Assembly: GCF_008297955.1 (NCBI RefSeq) | Contig: NZ_VTPY01000003.1 | Location: forward strand, 124,001-188,000 | DNA length: 64,000 bases | Reading direction: 5' to 3' | Origin: Billgrantia pellis | Lineage (GTDB): Bacteria > Pseudomonadota > Gammaproteobacteria > Pseudomonadales > Halomonadaceae | Shown: piece after piece, positions 27,492 to 36,099 of the stretch | Layout: each line of letters begins with the position of its first letter | Position numbering within the stretch: the stretch's first letter is position 1 | Translations under genes and position numbers: made by a program | The notes under the pieces: model-generated | Told to the model about the DNA's origin: nothing | Database searches by the model: none | The model's input: only the letters and a program-made list of their open reading frames with translations

Positions 27492-27860
27492 ATGCGTTTC
27501 ATCTCGACTCGAATGCACGGAATGGTGGACTACGTGATGGGCTTGCTACTCATCGTGGCACCATTTCTCTTCGGCTTCGCTACGGGTGGCGCCGCTCAAT
27601 GGGTGCCGATCATTCTGGGTGTGGTGATGCTCGCCCAGGCCCTCATGACGAAGTATGAACTTGGACTCGTGCATCTCATCCCCATGCCGGTTCACCTCAC
27701 CATGGACTTGCTGAGCGGTGCTCTGCTGCTGGTTTCGCCCTGGCTGTTCGGTTTCGCGGATACGGTGTACCTGCCTCACGTGATACTCGGTCTACTCGAA
27801 ATCGGTGCCAGCCTGACCACGGAGAAGGCACCGCGGGGACTACGCTCGACGACGCTGTGA
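27492..27860 (+). CDS. SPW-repeat membrane protein
   Basis: The 122-residue protein has four hydrophobic segments in two similar halves. The repeats end in VAPFLFGFA (first half) and VSPWLFGFA (second half), the motif that gives the SPW family its name. Function is unknown; these proteins are common beside stress genes. The start MRFISTRMHGMVDYVMG at 27492 has GGAGG about 8 bases upstream; upstream in-frame codons are not conserved. Confidence 0.85.
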   Translation: MRFISTRMHGMVDYVMGLLLIVAPFLFGFATGGAAQWVPIILGVVMLAQALMTKYELGLVHLIPMPVHLTMDLLSGALLLVSPWLFGFADTVYLPHVILGLLEIGASLTTEKAPRGLRSTTL

Positions 27861-27942
27861 CATCGAGGCGTGACCGTCTCGCATTTGCGAGAAACCGTGT
27901 TAGGATAAAAGCGTCCACTTGAACTTCAGGCAGGAGGCCGGA

Positions 27943-28200
27943 ATGTTTCAACGCCCAAGGAAGGTTGCATGTCCCGAATGCAGCGCTAGCAATTATTGGA
28001 AAGCCAATCCAAAGCCAACGGACGTGCTGCATTGCCGATATTGCCGCGCTGCGATCGCCTCGTACGATGAATACGTGCAAGACACGGCCCAGCGTGAGGC
28101 CGAACGCCTGCTCGCGGAGTTCGTCGAAACCGACATTTCGCGCGACCTCGCTCACCTCAAAGCCGTATTGGCAGCTCCCGAGCAGAGAGTGAATCCTTGA
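27943..28200 (+). CDS. Small zinc-ribbon protein of unknown function
   Basis: The 85-residue protein has two Cys pairs, CPEC (C10, C13) and CRYC (C31, C34), spaced as in zinc ribbons, followed by a charged helix (QDTAQREAERLLAEFVETD). Such ribbons bind zinc and sometimes nucleic acid or protein partners; no specific family name is recognised. AGGAGG at 27932-27937 decides the ATG at 27943; an in-frame TTG at 27919 is less likely. It closes the group of plus-strand genes after tRNA-Arg. Confidence 0.7.
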   Translation: MFQRPRKVACPECSASNYWKANPKPTDVLHCRYCRAAIASYDEYVQDTAQREAERLLAEFVETDISRDLAHLKAVLAAPEQRVNP

Positions 28201-28236
28201 CCGGGCTCCAATACGGCGATGACTGAGCCCAACGTG

Positions 28237-28262
28237 ACACGGCCACCTGCGGGTGGCCGTGT
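28237..28262. terminator. Bidirectional terminator hairpin
   Basis: Arms ACACGGCCACC and GGTGGCCGTGT are perfect 11-base complements around the loop TGCG, lying between two convergent genes. The plus side continues TGCTTCTC, a short pyrimidine-rich tail. Confidence 0.75.
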
Positions 28263-28291
28263 TGCTTCTCTCGGTCCCGGCGGCCTGATGC

Positions 28292-29095
28292 TCAGGCGGT
28301 GAATACCGTATACACCATCTGCAGCGCCAGCCCCATCAGCATGACCGCGAAGATCCGCTTGAGCATCGCTACCGGCAGGCGATGCGCCAGCTTGGCGCCG
28401 ACGGGTGCCAGCAGAATGCTGAACGGCGCCATCAGCAACAGCGCCGGCAGGTAGACGAAACCCAGCGCGGCCCCCGGCAGGCCGGGCGATCCCCAGCCAT
28501 TGAGCACGTAACCCAGGGCACCGGCCAGGGCGATGGGAAGCCCGACGGCGGCCGAGGTGCCGATGGCCATGGGCAGCTTGACGTTGCACCAAGTCAGGAA
28601 CGGCACGGTGAGCGAGCCACCGCCAATGGCGACCAGCGCCGAGATGCCGCCGATTCCCAGCCCCACGCCGCCGAGGCCGACAGGCCCCGGGAGGTTGCGC
28701 GTCGGCTTGGGCTTGAGGTTGGCCAGCATCTGTAGCGACATCAAGATCATGAAACAGGCGAAGAAGATGGCCAAGCCCCGGGTCGGCAGCAAGGCGGCAA
28801 TGAAAGTGGCCAGGAAGGTTCCCACCAGAATGCCGGGAGTCAGGTAGCGAACGATCTCCCAGCGCACCGCGCCATGGCGGCGATGAGAGAGAAGGCTCGC
28901 CGTGGAAGCGGGAATGATGGCGGCCATGGCCGTTCCCAGCGCCAGGTGAGCCAGATGCTCGTGCGGCACTCCCTGCATGACGAACAGTGCGGTCAGTACC
29001 GGCACCATGATACCGCCACCGCCGATGCCCAACAGACCGGCCATGATACCGACCAATCCCCCCAAGGCCACGTAGGCCAACCAGATAAGCTCCAC
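28292..29095 (-). CDS. TauE/SafE family sulfite/organic-acid exporter-like membrane protein
   Basis: The 267-residue protein has eight or so hydrophobic segments in two halves, each opening with the family block: GIMAGLLGIGGGGIMVPVL in the first and GIGGISALVAIGGGSLTVPF in the second. TauE/SafE proteins export sulfite, sulfoacetate or other small anions; the substrate here is unknown. I choose GTG at 29095 because GAGG lies 7 bases upstream and the first membrane helix begins there; an in-frame ATG at 29161 lacks a ribosome site. It follows the nitroreductase gene by 100 bases on the same strand and may be the last gene of the catabolic operon. Confidence 0.88.
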   Translation of the reverse strand: MELIWLAYVALGGLVGIMAGLLGIGGGGIMVPVLTALFVMQGVPHEHLAHLALGTAMAAIIPASTASLLSHRRHGAVRWEIVRYLTPGILVGTFLATFIAALLPTRGLAIFFACFMILMSLQMLANLKPKPTRNLPGPVGLGGVGLGIGGISALVAIGGGSLTVPFLTWCNVKLPMAIGTSAAVGLPIALAGALGYVLNGWGSPGLPGAALGFVYLPALLLMAPFSILLAPVGAKLAHRLPVAMLKRIFAVMLMGLALQMVYTVFTA

Positions 29096-29195
29096 AACCG
29101 ATCCTCGCACGCGAAAAGAATAGGCGATGAAGTCTACCAGATCGTGCTTTCGGCTCTGCATGGTTGGGTGACGCCCACGCCTGGCCTGGCAGGGC

Positions 29196-29795
29196 CTAGA
29201 GCAATGTACACACCTGCTCGAAGCCCAGCCGTGGGCCGCGCGGACGCAGTCTGTCCGCATCGCCGTATCCGAGGTTGCATAGGAAGTTGCTGCGATAGTT
29301 AGGATAACGCTCGGCGAAGAAAAGCCCGTCCACCATATCGTTGTCGAAGCCTGAGAGCGGCCCCACATCGAGCCCGAGAGCACGGGCGGCAAGAATGAAG
29401 TAACCTCCCTGAAGACTGCCGTTACGAAACGCCGTCTCCTCCCGGTAAGGCTCGTCGCCCACGAACCAGGCCCTGGCATCCACATGGGAAAAGAGTTCCG
29501 GCAGATGGTCGTGGAAGCGACGGTCGTAGGCCAGGATAGCCGTCACCGGCGCCTCCTCCACCTTGCGCCGGTTACCCTCCTTTAGCGCGGGAACGAGTTT
29601 CTCCTTGGCTTCTCGAGTGCGCAGGAAGAGGATTCGCAGCGGATTGCAATTGACGCTGGTCGGCGCCATCTTGGTGAGGTCGTACACCTCGCGCAGGGTA
29701 GCATCCTCGACGGGACGATCCTGCCAGTATGCGTGAGTGCGCGCCTGCCGGAACAACTGGTCCAGAACCGGCTGGCTCAGTACCCCTGAAGCCAT
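29196..29795 (-). CDS. Nitroreductase family protein (RutE/malonic semialdehyde reductase-like)
   Basis: The 199-residue protein is an FMN-dependent nitroreductase-fold enzyme. FRQARTHAYWQDRPVEDATL at the N-terminus, LTKMAPTSVNCNPLRILFLR for the FMN phosphate and the C-terminal SNFLCNLGYGDADRLRPRGP resemble the RutE/HadB group, which includes the reductase that removes malonic semialdehyde in pyrimidine catabolism. No other rut gene is present, so its role is presumably in the catabolic operon around it, for example reducing a semialdehyde or enal product. The ATG at 29793-29795 has a good AAGGAG site. Confidence 0.82.
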   Translation of the reverse strand: MASGVLSQPVLDQLFRQARTHAYWQDRPVEDATLREVYDLTKMAPTSVNCNPLRILFLRTREAKEKLVPALKEGNRRKVEEAPVTAILAYDRRFHDHLPELFSHVDARAWFVGDEPYREETAFRNGSLQGGYFILAARALGLDVGPLSGFDNDMVDGLFFAERYPNYRSNFLCNLGYGDADRLRPRGPRLGFEQVCTLL

Positions 29796-29826
29796 GTCGT
29801 GTCTCCTTGTCGTCGCTCATTGCGGT

Positions 29827-31146
29827 TCAGTAGCGATAGGCCAGATAGGTGGAAAGCACGGGGAATAGCGCCAGGAGGAACAGCACCACCAACATCGCGG
29901 CGAAGAAAGGCGCCACCCCCTTGAAGATTTCCTTGACGGGCACACTGCGGTCATTGAGTGCCGCATTCACCGTGTAGACGGAAATGCCGAACGGTGGCGT
30001 GATCAAGCCGATTTCCACCGCGACGACGGTAATAACGCCGAACCAGATCAGGTCCATCCCGAAGAACTGGGCGATGGGCAGTACGATGGGCAGCACGATC
30101 AGCATGATCGACACCGAGTCGATGATGCAGCCCATCAGTATCACCACCAGCAGATAGAGAAAAAGGAAGTGATAGGCGGTCAGTTCCAGGGCCGTGACCC
30201 ATTGGGCGATGGCCATCGGTAGTCCGGTCAGCGCCAGCATGCGGCTATAGAGCGAAGCCGCTAGGATCAGGAACAGGATTGACACCGCCACGTGCCCTGT
30301 CTCGCCCAGAACTTGGTAGAACTTGGCCGGGCTGAGGCGACGCTTGAGCAGCGCCAGCAGCAGCGCACCACAGGCGCCGACGCCGCCGGCCTCCGTCGGC
30401 GTGAAGAACCCCGAATAAAGCCCGCCAAGCACTAGTAGCATCAACGCTAGGATGGGCATCAGCTTGAGCCCAAGCGCCAATGGCGACTCGTCGGCCGTCT
30501 CGGCTTTTACTATCTCCGTCCCCTGTCTCATGAAAGCGGGGCGCAGGTAGGAGAGCAGCACGATGGTCACGCAGAAGGTCAGCGCCAGCAGGATGCCAGG
30601 AATGATCCCGGCAATGAACATGCGCCCCACCGACTGCTCCGCCAGCACGCCGTAGACGATCATCAGCAGCGAAGGGGGAATCAGCATGCCCAGCACGGAG
30701 CTGCCCGCCACCACCCCCACGGCGAACTTGGGCGTATAGCCATGACGACGCATCTCCGGCACCGCCACCTTGGTGAAGACCGCCGCCGAGGCCACGCTGA
30801 TGCCGGTGATCGAGGCGAAGATGCCGTTGGCGCCAACGGTAGCCAAACCAAGGCCACCGCGAATCCTGCGCGTCAGCCACTGAAAGACGTCGAAGGTATC
30901 CCGGCCCACACCCGATATCACCACCAAGAGCCCCATCAGCACGAACAGCGGCACCACGCCATAGAGGTAGCTGCCGAGCGAGTCGTTGGCCGCCGCGGCT
31001 ACCATACGCGTGGCCAATTCCGAATTGCGCAGGGTCGAGATGGCGAGGAAGGAGACCAGCATCAGGGCGATGCTGATGTGCATGCCAAAATAGATCAGCG
31101 CCAGCATCAAGACCACCGCCGCGATGCCGATTTCGATACCGCTCAT
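29827..31146 (-). CDS. TRAP transporter large permease (DctM type)
   Basis: The 439-residue inner-membrane protein has about twelve hydrophobic segments and the DctM blocks GSYLYGVVPLFVLMGLLV, NGIFASITGISVASAAVFTK, GVVAGSSVLGMLIPPSLLMI and the late LIWFGVITVVAVEIGLITPP FG region. It is the transport subunit that carries the solute with a sodium gradient, fed by the periplasmic protein. The start overlaps the stop of the small permease gene by 4 bases (ATGA). It ends 31 bases before the nitroreductase start. Confidence 0.93.
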   Translation of the reverse strand: MSGIEIGIAAVVLMLALIYFGMHISIALMLVSFLAISTLRNSELATRMVAAAANDSLGSYLYGVVPLFVLMGLLVVISGVGRDTFDVFQWLTRRIRGGLGLATVGANGIFASITGISVASAAVFTKVAVPEMRRHGYTPKFAVGVVAGSSVLGMLIPPSLLMIVYGVLAEQSVGRMFIAGIIPGILLALTFCVTIVLLSYLRPAFMRQGTEIVKAETADESPLALGLKLMPILALMLLVLGGLYSGFFTPTEAGGVGACGALLLALLKRRLSPAKFYQVLGETGHVAVSILFLILAASLYSRMLALTGLPMAIAQWVTALELTAYHFLFLYLLVVILMGCIIDSVSIMLIVLPIVLPIAQFFGMDLIWFGVITVVAVEIGLITPPFGISVYTVNAALNDRSVPVKEIFKGVAPFFAAMLVVLFLLALFPVLSTYLAYRY

Positions 31147-31724
31147 GAGCGATCCTCCTCAGCGTCCGGAGCTCTACCCTTGACCGTCCACACCAGCGCC
31201 TGAACCGCCAGCAGCAGGTATTGCAGCAACGTGATGGCCGCGCAGGCGATCACCACCAGTCGAATGGGCCAGACGGGAAAGGTGAACACTCCCTCCACAC
31301 CCATGAACTGGTTGCGCTCCCAAGTATGCAGGAAGATGGGCAGTGTGCCTTGGTAGACCACCATCAGCACATAGGCACCGGCCAGATGGAAAAGGCTCTG
31401 CAGCCCATAGCCGAGATGCGGGTGACGCTCGGTAAAGCCTTGGAGGAAGATGTCGGCCTGTGCCATACGACCGTGGCGCAGGGCACTCGGCAGCTGCAGG
31501 AACACAATCATGACGATAGAGGCCGCCACCAGCTCGGCCACGCCCGCAATAGGCTTGTTGAGCACATTACGCGACAGCACATCCACCACAATCATCGCCA
31601 TGATCAAGAAGATCAGCAGCGAGCCCACCGCGTTGAGACCGTCCACCAAGTAGCCGAACAGGCTATTGTGGCGGTCACCACCGAGCCGGCGCCCTAGCAT
31701 TAGCGTCTTGAAAGAAAAGGTCAT
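31143..31724 (-). CDS. TRAP transporter small permease (DctQ type)
   Basis: The 193-residue protein has four hydrophobic helices, with GSLLIFLIMAMIVVDVLSRN first and the conserved NKPIAGVAELVAASIVMIVF second. It is the DctQ component, which joins the large permease in the membrane. It follows the binding-protein gene by 48 bases and overlaps dctM by 4. Confidence 0.9.
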   Translation of the reverse strand: MTFSFKTLMLGRRLGGDRHNSLFGYLVDGLNAVGSLLIFLIMAMIVVDVLSRNVLNKPIAGVAELVAASIVMIVFLQLPSALRHGRMAQADIFLQGFTERHPHLGYGLQSLFHLAGAYVLMVVYQGTLPIFLHTWERNQFMGVEGVFTFPVWPIRLVVIACAAITLLQYLLLAVQALVWTVKGRAPDAEEDRS

Positions 31725-31772
31725 TACCCCGTCTCCTCAGGCCCGGCCGGCATCGCCGACCGGGCATGCCGA

Positions 31773-32894
31773 TCAGTTACGGTCCCAGGCCAGTTCCGGC
31801 TCGTGGCCACGCTCGCGCATGGCATCCATGTAGGTGCTGAGGAGTTCGCGGGCAGGCAGGCCCCGCCCTTCGTTGCGCTCGGCCCATTGCTCCGCCAGGC
31901 CGGGCATGCCGTCAATCCACTGCTGGCGCTCCTCATCGGAAAGCGCCTGGACCTGCACCGGCGTGCTCTGATCGGCGCCGAGTTCGACCATGCGTTCCAG
32001 CGAGCTCCCATAGCGCTCGGCTAGGTCACGTCCGTGGGCCCGGGTATAAGCCTCGCCCGCCTCCAACAGAGCCTCCTGCACCGGTTCCGGCAGGCCGTCC
32101 CATGTGAACTGGTTAATCGCCAGTCCGCCCGAGAACACCACGCCCAGATTGACCTGGGTGACATAGGGTGCCACCTCGTAGATGCGCGCCGGCAAATTAC
32201 CCGTGGCCAGCCCCACCACGCCCTGGGAAACACCCGTCTGGATGTCGGTGTAATAGCTCGCCAGGGTGCCATCCACCGGCACCGCGCCCACCGGCTCCAG
32301 CCATACGCCGAGCACACCAGGGGCGGAGATACGCGCCCCCTCCAGATCGTCGAGGCTCTCCACCGGGAAGTTGGTGTAGATGTCGTAGGTATCCGAGGCG
32401 GTAGCCCCGAGGAACACGAGGTCGTGGTCCTCCCATTCGGCGCGGAACTCCGGCACCGAACGCATCAGGTCGTTCATCACGTCGAGCATCAGCTCGGGAT
32501 CGCTGGTGGTGAACGGCGTGTAGGCGCTGATCTGGGCTAGCGGCATGCGCGAAGGTTCCAGATAGCTGAACACCCAGCCGATATCGGCGATGCCGTCCTG
32601 GATGGAAGTGAGAGTGGCATTGGTGCCGTAGAGCTGGCCGGCGTAGGCTTCCGTCCAGTTCACCTCGTATTCGCCCTCTTTTGACAGGATCTCGTTAACC
32701 TTGGGGATGAAGACTTGAGGAATCATACCCACCCAGGGAATGGTGGTCGGGTGGCTCGAGCCCACGGTCAGGCTGATGGTTTCTATCGCGGAAGCGCTGG
32801 CGGGGTGCAGGGCGGCAGCCAGCGTCACGGCGCCCAAGGTCTTGGCGGGAGAGGCGCAATACGCTTTGACGGAGTTATGCTTGAGAGGTGTCAT
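31773..32894 (-). CDS. TRAP transporter substrate-binding protein (DctP type)
   Basis: The 373-residue protein has a signal peptide (about residues 1-35, KTLGAVTLAAALHPASASA). A DctP-type binding domain follows, with the TEAYAGQLYGTNATLTSIQ segment near residue 82, SLDDLEGARISAPGVLGVWL in the middle, and Arg residues that usually clamp a carboxylate. TRAP systems import organic acids; which one is not readable from sequence. As a periplasmic receptor gene placed just after the dioxygenase gene, it should import the substrate, or a related acid, of the pathway encoded upstream. Confidence 0.9.
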   Translation of the reverse strand: MTPLKHNSVKAYCASPAKTLGAVTLAAALHPASASAIETISLTVGSSHPTTIPWVGMIPQVFIPKVNEILSKEGEYEVNWTEAYAGQLYGTNATLTSIQDGIADIGWVFSYLEPSRMPLAQISAYTPFTTSDPELMLDVMNDLMRSVPEFRAEWEDHDLVFLGATASDTYDIYTNFPVESLDDLEGARISAPGVLGVWLEPVGAVPVDGTLASYYTDIQTGVSQGVVGLATGNLPARIYEVAPYVTQVNLGVVFSGGLAINQFTWDGLPEPVQEALLEAGEAYTRAHGRDLAERYGSSLERMVELGADQSTPVQVQALSDEERQQWIDGMPGLAEQWAERNEGRGLPARELLSTYMDAMRERGHEPELAWDRN

Positions 32895-32949
32895 GTTGGC
32901 GTCTCGTATTAGGGTTGTTGTTATGGCACGGGGCTTCAGCGTGCGGGCA

Positions 32950-33891
32950 TCAAGAGTCGATGGGCGATGCCGGCAGACGCGAAACTCCGGGGGATAGATC
33001 GAAATCCACCTCTAACGTGCAGTAGCGACCGCGCACGTCGGGATCGGGCGCCTGGCCGGTGTCGTGCATCGGAAACTCCATGGCCAAGTCGGCGCTGGTA
33101 ACACCGAATACACAGTCCGATTCGAGGAAGGGATCATCCTTCGGGAAGATCTGCGTCACCAGGGTCCGGTAGCCCTCGGCGGAAACGGTGAAGTGCAGGT
33201 GAGCGGCGCGAAACGGATGGCGGCTCTGTGCCTTGAGCATCTCACCGACGATACCATGGGTAGGAATCGGGTAGCTGGCCGGGCGAATGGTGCGGAAGTG
33301 GTAGCGCCCTTCCCCGTCGGTGCGGAACTTGCCGCGCAGGTTGAGATGCGGCTGGGAGTCGTCCTGGTTCTCGTAAAGCCCCTCCGGCGAGGCGTGCCAT
33401 ACCTCCACCAGGGCGTCCGGCAGCGGCGTACCGTCGCAGCTCGTCACTCGGCCGGAAACGAATAGCGGAATATCGCCCACCTTTGGCGTATCGCGGGAAA
33501 TATTGAAGCCAAGCGGGTACTCCGGATCCTTGCGACTGTAGAAGGGCCCCAACAGAGCCGGCGAGATCTGCTCCGGCGTGCGCTCCTGGTTGAGAATCAT
33601 TACCAGGGTGGAAAACCCCAGTGCATCGGACATCACCATGGTCTCGTTGTGGCGGTCGCGAGTGAGATGGCCAAGCCGGGTCACCGCATTGATCGCGGCC
33701 ATGAACTCCTCCTCGCTCAGCTTTACCTCGCGGCCGAAGGCATGCAGGTGCCGTACCAGCGCGGTGAGAATCTCCCGCAGCCGAGCGTCCTTGGTGTGGC
33801 TCATCGCCTTGAGCACAATCTCGGTGATGTCGTCGGGGGTCTGCGGAATGCCATGGGGCACGATATCGTCTTCGTTGGGCAATTCGAACAT
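32950..33891 (-). CDS. Intradiol ring-cleavage dioxygenase (hydroxyquinol/catechol 1,2-dioxygenase type)
   Basis: This is a non-heme iron(III) dioxygenase that opens catechol-type rings between the hydroxyls. The 313-residue length and the N-terminal helical domain (residues 1-120) fit the hydroxyquinol/catechol 1,2-dioxygenase branch, not the protocatechuate one. The ligand motifs are present: Tyr in EGLYENQ, Tyr in PASYPIPTHG, and the two His of HPFRAAHLHF. The GRVTSCDGTPLPDALVEVWH block is typical. The real ring substrate is unknown; hydroxyquinol (giving maleylacetate) is the textbook option, but no maleylacetate reductase is nearby, and CoA-transferase and citryl-CoA lyase genes precede it. 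Confidence 0.88.
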   Translation of the reverse strand: MFELPNEDDIVPHGIPQTPDDITEIVLKAMSHTKDARLREILTALVRHLHAFGREVKLSEEEFMAAINAVTRLGHLTRDRHNETMVMSDALGFSTLVMILNQERTPEQISPALLGPFYSRKDPEYPLGFNISRDTPKVGDIPLFVSGRVTSCDGTPLPDALVEVWHASPEGLYENQDDSQPHLNLRGKFRTDGEGRYHFRTIRPASYPIPTHGIVGEMLKAQSRHPFRAAHLHFTVSAEGYRTLVTQIFPKDDPFLESDCVFGVTSADLAMEFPMHDTGQAPDPDVRGRYCTLEVDFDLSPGVSRLPASPIDS

Positions 33892-33987
33892 GACTGGGCT
33901 CCTGTTCGGCCTGGGCTGGCAGCGTCCGCCCGGCCTGTTGATTGTCGTTGTGTCATGGTGCCACTGCGCCGTGCGCTGCCTTCAACG

Positions 33988-35124
33988 CTAGCGGCGCTTC
34001 ACTTCTGCCAGTATTTCGTCGCGGTGTTCGTCCAGCACTGGGGGCGCCATCACCTCCAGCGGCTTCACGCCGTCATAGGAAACCGGCGAGCGCAGGGTGC
34101 GGAAGGTACCCACCGTGGGGTGCTCGGCGCTGACCTCCAGCTGCAAATGCTTGACCTGGGGGTCCCGGAGCACCTCGTCGGTGTCGTACATGGGGGCGTG
34201 GGGCACGTCCTCGGCCTCCAGACGGCGGCACCACTCCGCCCGGTCGTACCGACGGAACACCTGCTTGAGCATCCCGATCATCTGCTCTTGATTGTCGATT
34301 CGCCCCTCACGGGTGGCGAAGCGTTCGTCCTGCAGCAGCTCGGGGTGCTCCATGGCATTGGCCAGCCCCCGCCAGAACTTTTCCGGCGAGGACATGTGCA
34401 GCGCCACCCATTTGCTGTCGGCGCACTGCATCACGTACGACTGCGATACCTGTGGCCGGCTGTAGGGCCCCATGATCTCGTTCTCGGAGAGATAGTGGGT
34501 GAAGGCATCGAGGTTGAAGTGACACATCGCCTCCAACATCGAGACGTCCACCCGCCGCCCTTGGCCGGTGCGGCCGCGCTCCACCAGTGCGCCGAGAATG
34601 CCGTAGGCGGCGTAGAAGCCCGACAGCGCATCGGCCATGGCCGGCCCCACCACCCGCGGGTTCTCCGGGTTGACCAGCAGCTTGAGAAAACCGCTGGCGG
34701 CCTGAGCCACGGTGTCGTAACTGGGGCGCCCGGCGTAGGGGCCGTCGTTGCCAAAGCCGCTGATGGCGCAGTAGATCAGCCGTGGGTTGAGTTCGCGCAG
34801 GCGCGCCTCGCCGGCCCCCAGCCGCTCGGCGGTACCGGGGCGGAAATTCTGGATGTAGACATCGGCATTGCGGATCAGCGCATCGAAGGTGGCGAGATCC
34901 TCCGGCTCCTTGGTATTGAGCGCGATGCTGCGCTTGTTGCGGTTGTAGGTCTGGTAGTGAGGGCTGTAGAGCCCACCCTTGAAGGCGCGGAAGGGGTCGC
35001 CTTTGCCGGGCATCTCCACTTTGATCACGTTGGCACCCAGATCGCCTAGCAACATGCCGGCGGCGGGTCCAGTGATGAAGGTGCCCTGTTCGATGACGGT
35101 GATGCCTTCGAGTACCTTGCTCAT
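33988..35124 (-). CDS. CaiB/BaiF family (type III) CoA-transferase
   Basis: The 378-residue protein is a type III CoA-transferase that moves CoA between carboxylic acids. It has VLEGITVIEQGTFITGPAAG at the start, the LGDLGANVIKVEMPGKGDPF region, NKRSIALNTK, and the VYIQNFRPGTAERLGAG block followed by CAISGFGNDGPYAGRPSYD, which includes the catalytic Asp region. The acceptor acid cannot be read from sequence. It overlaps the citryl-CoA-lyase-like gene by 4 bases, so the two act together: the transferase makes a CoA thioester and the lyase cleaves it. Confidence 0.9.
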   Translation of the reverse strand: MSKVLEGITVIEQGTFITGPAAGMLLGDLGANVIKVEMPGKGDPFRAFKGGLYSPHYQTYNRNKRSIALNTKEPEDLATFDALIRNADVYIQNFRPGTAERLGAGEARLRELNPRLIYCAISGFGNDGPYAGRPSYDTVAQAASGFLKLLVNPENPRVVGPAMADALSGFYAAYGILGALVERGRTGQGRRVDVSMLEAMCHFNLDAFTHYLSENEIMGPYSRPQVSQSYVMQCADSKWVALHMSSPEKFWRGLANAMEHPELLQDERFATREGRIDNQEQMIGMLKQVFRRYDRAEWCRRLEAEDVPHAPMYDTDEVLRDPQVKHLQLEVSAEHPTVGTFRTLRSPVSYDGVKPLEVMAPPVLDEHRDEILAEVKRR

Positions 35125-35936
35125 GATTCGCCCCCTTCCTGGCTGAAGCCCGGTGGTACCTCACCGGTGTACTCGACCCGCTGGGCCGCCTGATAGGAGA
35201 GCGCAAAGCCGCAGGGCTGCTCGGATTCCTCCAGCAGATGGGCAATGAGCCCGGCGGTGCGGGCAAGTATCGGTACGCCGCGCAGCGCCTTGAGCGGGAA
35301 GCCCGCCCCCAGCAGCACGGCGGGGATGGCGGCGGAAACATTAAGCTTGAGCTCCTTGCCGACGATCCCGGGAATGGCCCGCTCCACGGCTTCGGCGATC
35401 TCCACGTAGCGCAGCTCGGCGCCCGCTTCCTGCGCCACGCCAAACAGCGCCTCGACGCGCGGGTCACGAGCCTTGTGCAGCGGGTGGCCGTAGCCCGGAA
35501 TCGGCTCGCGACGGGCACGGCGAGCGCTCACGACATCTTCCACGGCGCTTTCAAGCGATTTGCCACCGTCGACCTCACCGGCGATCTCAGCGAATAGCTC
35601 CCCTGCCGCCTGGGAGGCTCCCAGGATCACCGAGCCACAGCCCAGCAGCCCCGCTGCTACTGCGCCCTGCAGCGCCTCGGGAGCGGCGGCATAGGTCATG
35701 CGGCTGGCCTGCACGCTGGGTACCAGGCCGTGCTCGGCGATGGCCACCAGGGTGGCATCCAGCACCCGGCGGCGGACATCGCTCACTGGCTTACCGTCGA
35801 GCAGTATCAGGAAATAGTCGGTAAAGGTGGTGTGGCCGATTAGCTCGGCGCTGAGGTCCTTGCCGCGTACCACGATAGTGTCGGCATTAGAGGTACTGAT
35901 GGCGGTTCTTGGAATTGTCTCGTGCCCGATTTTCAT
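35121..35936 (-). CDS. Citrate-synthase-like citryl-CoA lyase
   Basis: The 271-residue protein is much shorter than citrate synthase (over 400 residues) and matches the single-domain citryl-CoA lyase group homologous to the C-terminus of ATP-citrate lyase. Motifs are the start around ELIGHTTFTDYFLILLDGKP, the central helix QGAVAAGLLGCGSVILGA, and PGYGHPLHKARDPRVEALF with the catalytic His. Known members split citryl-CoA into acetyl-CoA and oxaloacetate; the substrate in this operon may be a related hydroxyacid-CoA. The ATG at 35934-35936 is chosen from homology; an upstream in-frame ATG adds an unconserved leader. It is the first gene of the operon, divergent from lysR. Confidence 0.85.
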   Translation of the reverse strand: MKIGHETIPRTAISTSNADTIVVRGKDLSAELIGHTTFTDYFLILLDGKPVSDVRRRVLDATLVAIAEHGLVPSVQASRMTYAAAPEALQGAVAAGLLGCGSVILGASQAAGELFAEIAGEVDGGKSLESAVEDVVSARRARREPIPGYGHPLHKARDPRVEALFGVAQEAGAELRYVEIAEAVERAIPGIVGKELKLNVSAAIPAVLLGAGFPLKALRGVPILARTAGLIAHLLEESEQPCGFALSYQAAQRVEYTGEVPPGFSQEGGES

Positions 35937-36046
35937 GCTTTGGCTCCGCGTAGCAAGTGCGAGCGTGTCATGCCGGAGCGGCACTCCGCGCTCGTGATGT
36001 AGAACGCTATGTTGAGAAAAACATACGCCGACCGCATGATTCATAA

Positions 36047-36068
36047 AAATGATATATTTCCATCATTT
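36047..36068. promoter_or_regulatory. Candidate LysR operator between lysR and the catabolic operon
   Basis: A perfect inverted repeat, AAATGAT (36047-36053) and ATCATTT (36062-36068) around 8 bases, followed at 36071-36085 by the repeated ATCGAT-GAC-ATCGAT. It lies in the 163-base space between divergent genes, where LysR-type regulators normally bind. No binding data; motif by eye. Confidence 0.5.
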
Positions 36069-36099
36069 TCATCGATGACATCGATCATTGGAGACATCC

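Noticed and set aside
24363..28300. Genomic island inserted in the tRNA-Arg gene with attL/attR
   Set aside because: No integrase and no duplicated tRNA 3' end seen in the window; kept only as a suggestion based on composition and gene type.
33649..35049. 466-codon plus-strand open frame over the CoA-transferase and dioxygenase genes
   Set aside because: His/Gln/Arg-rich composition with no domain signal; antisense to well-supported genes.
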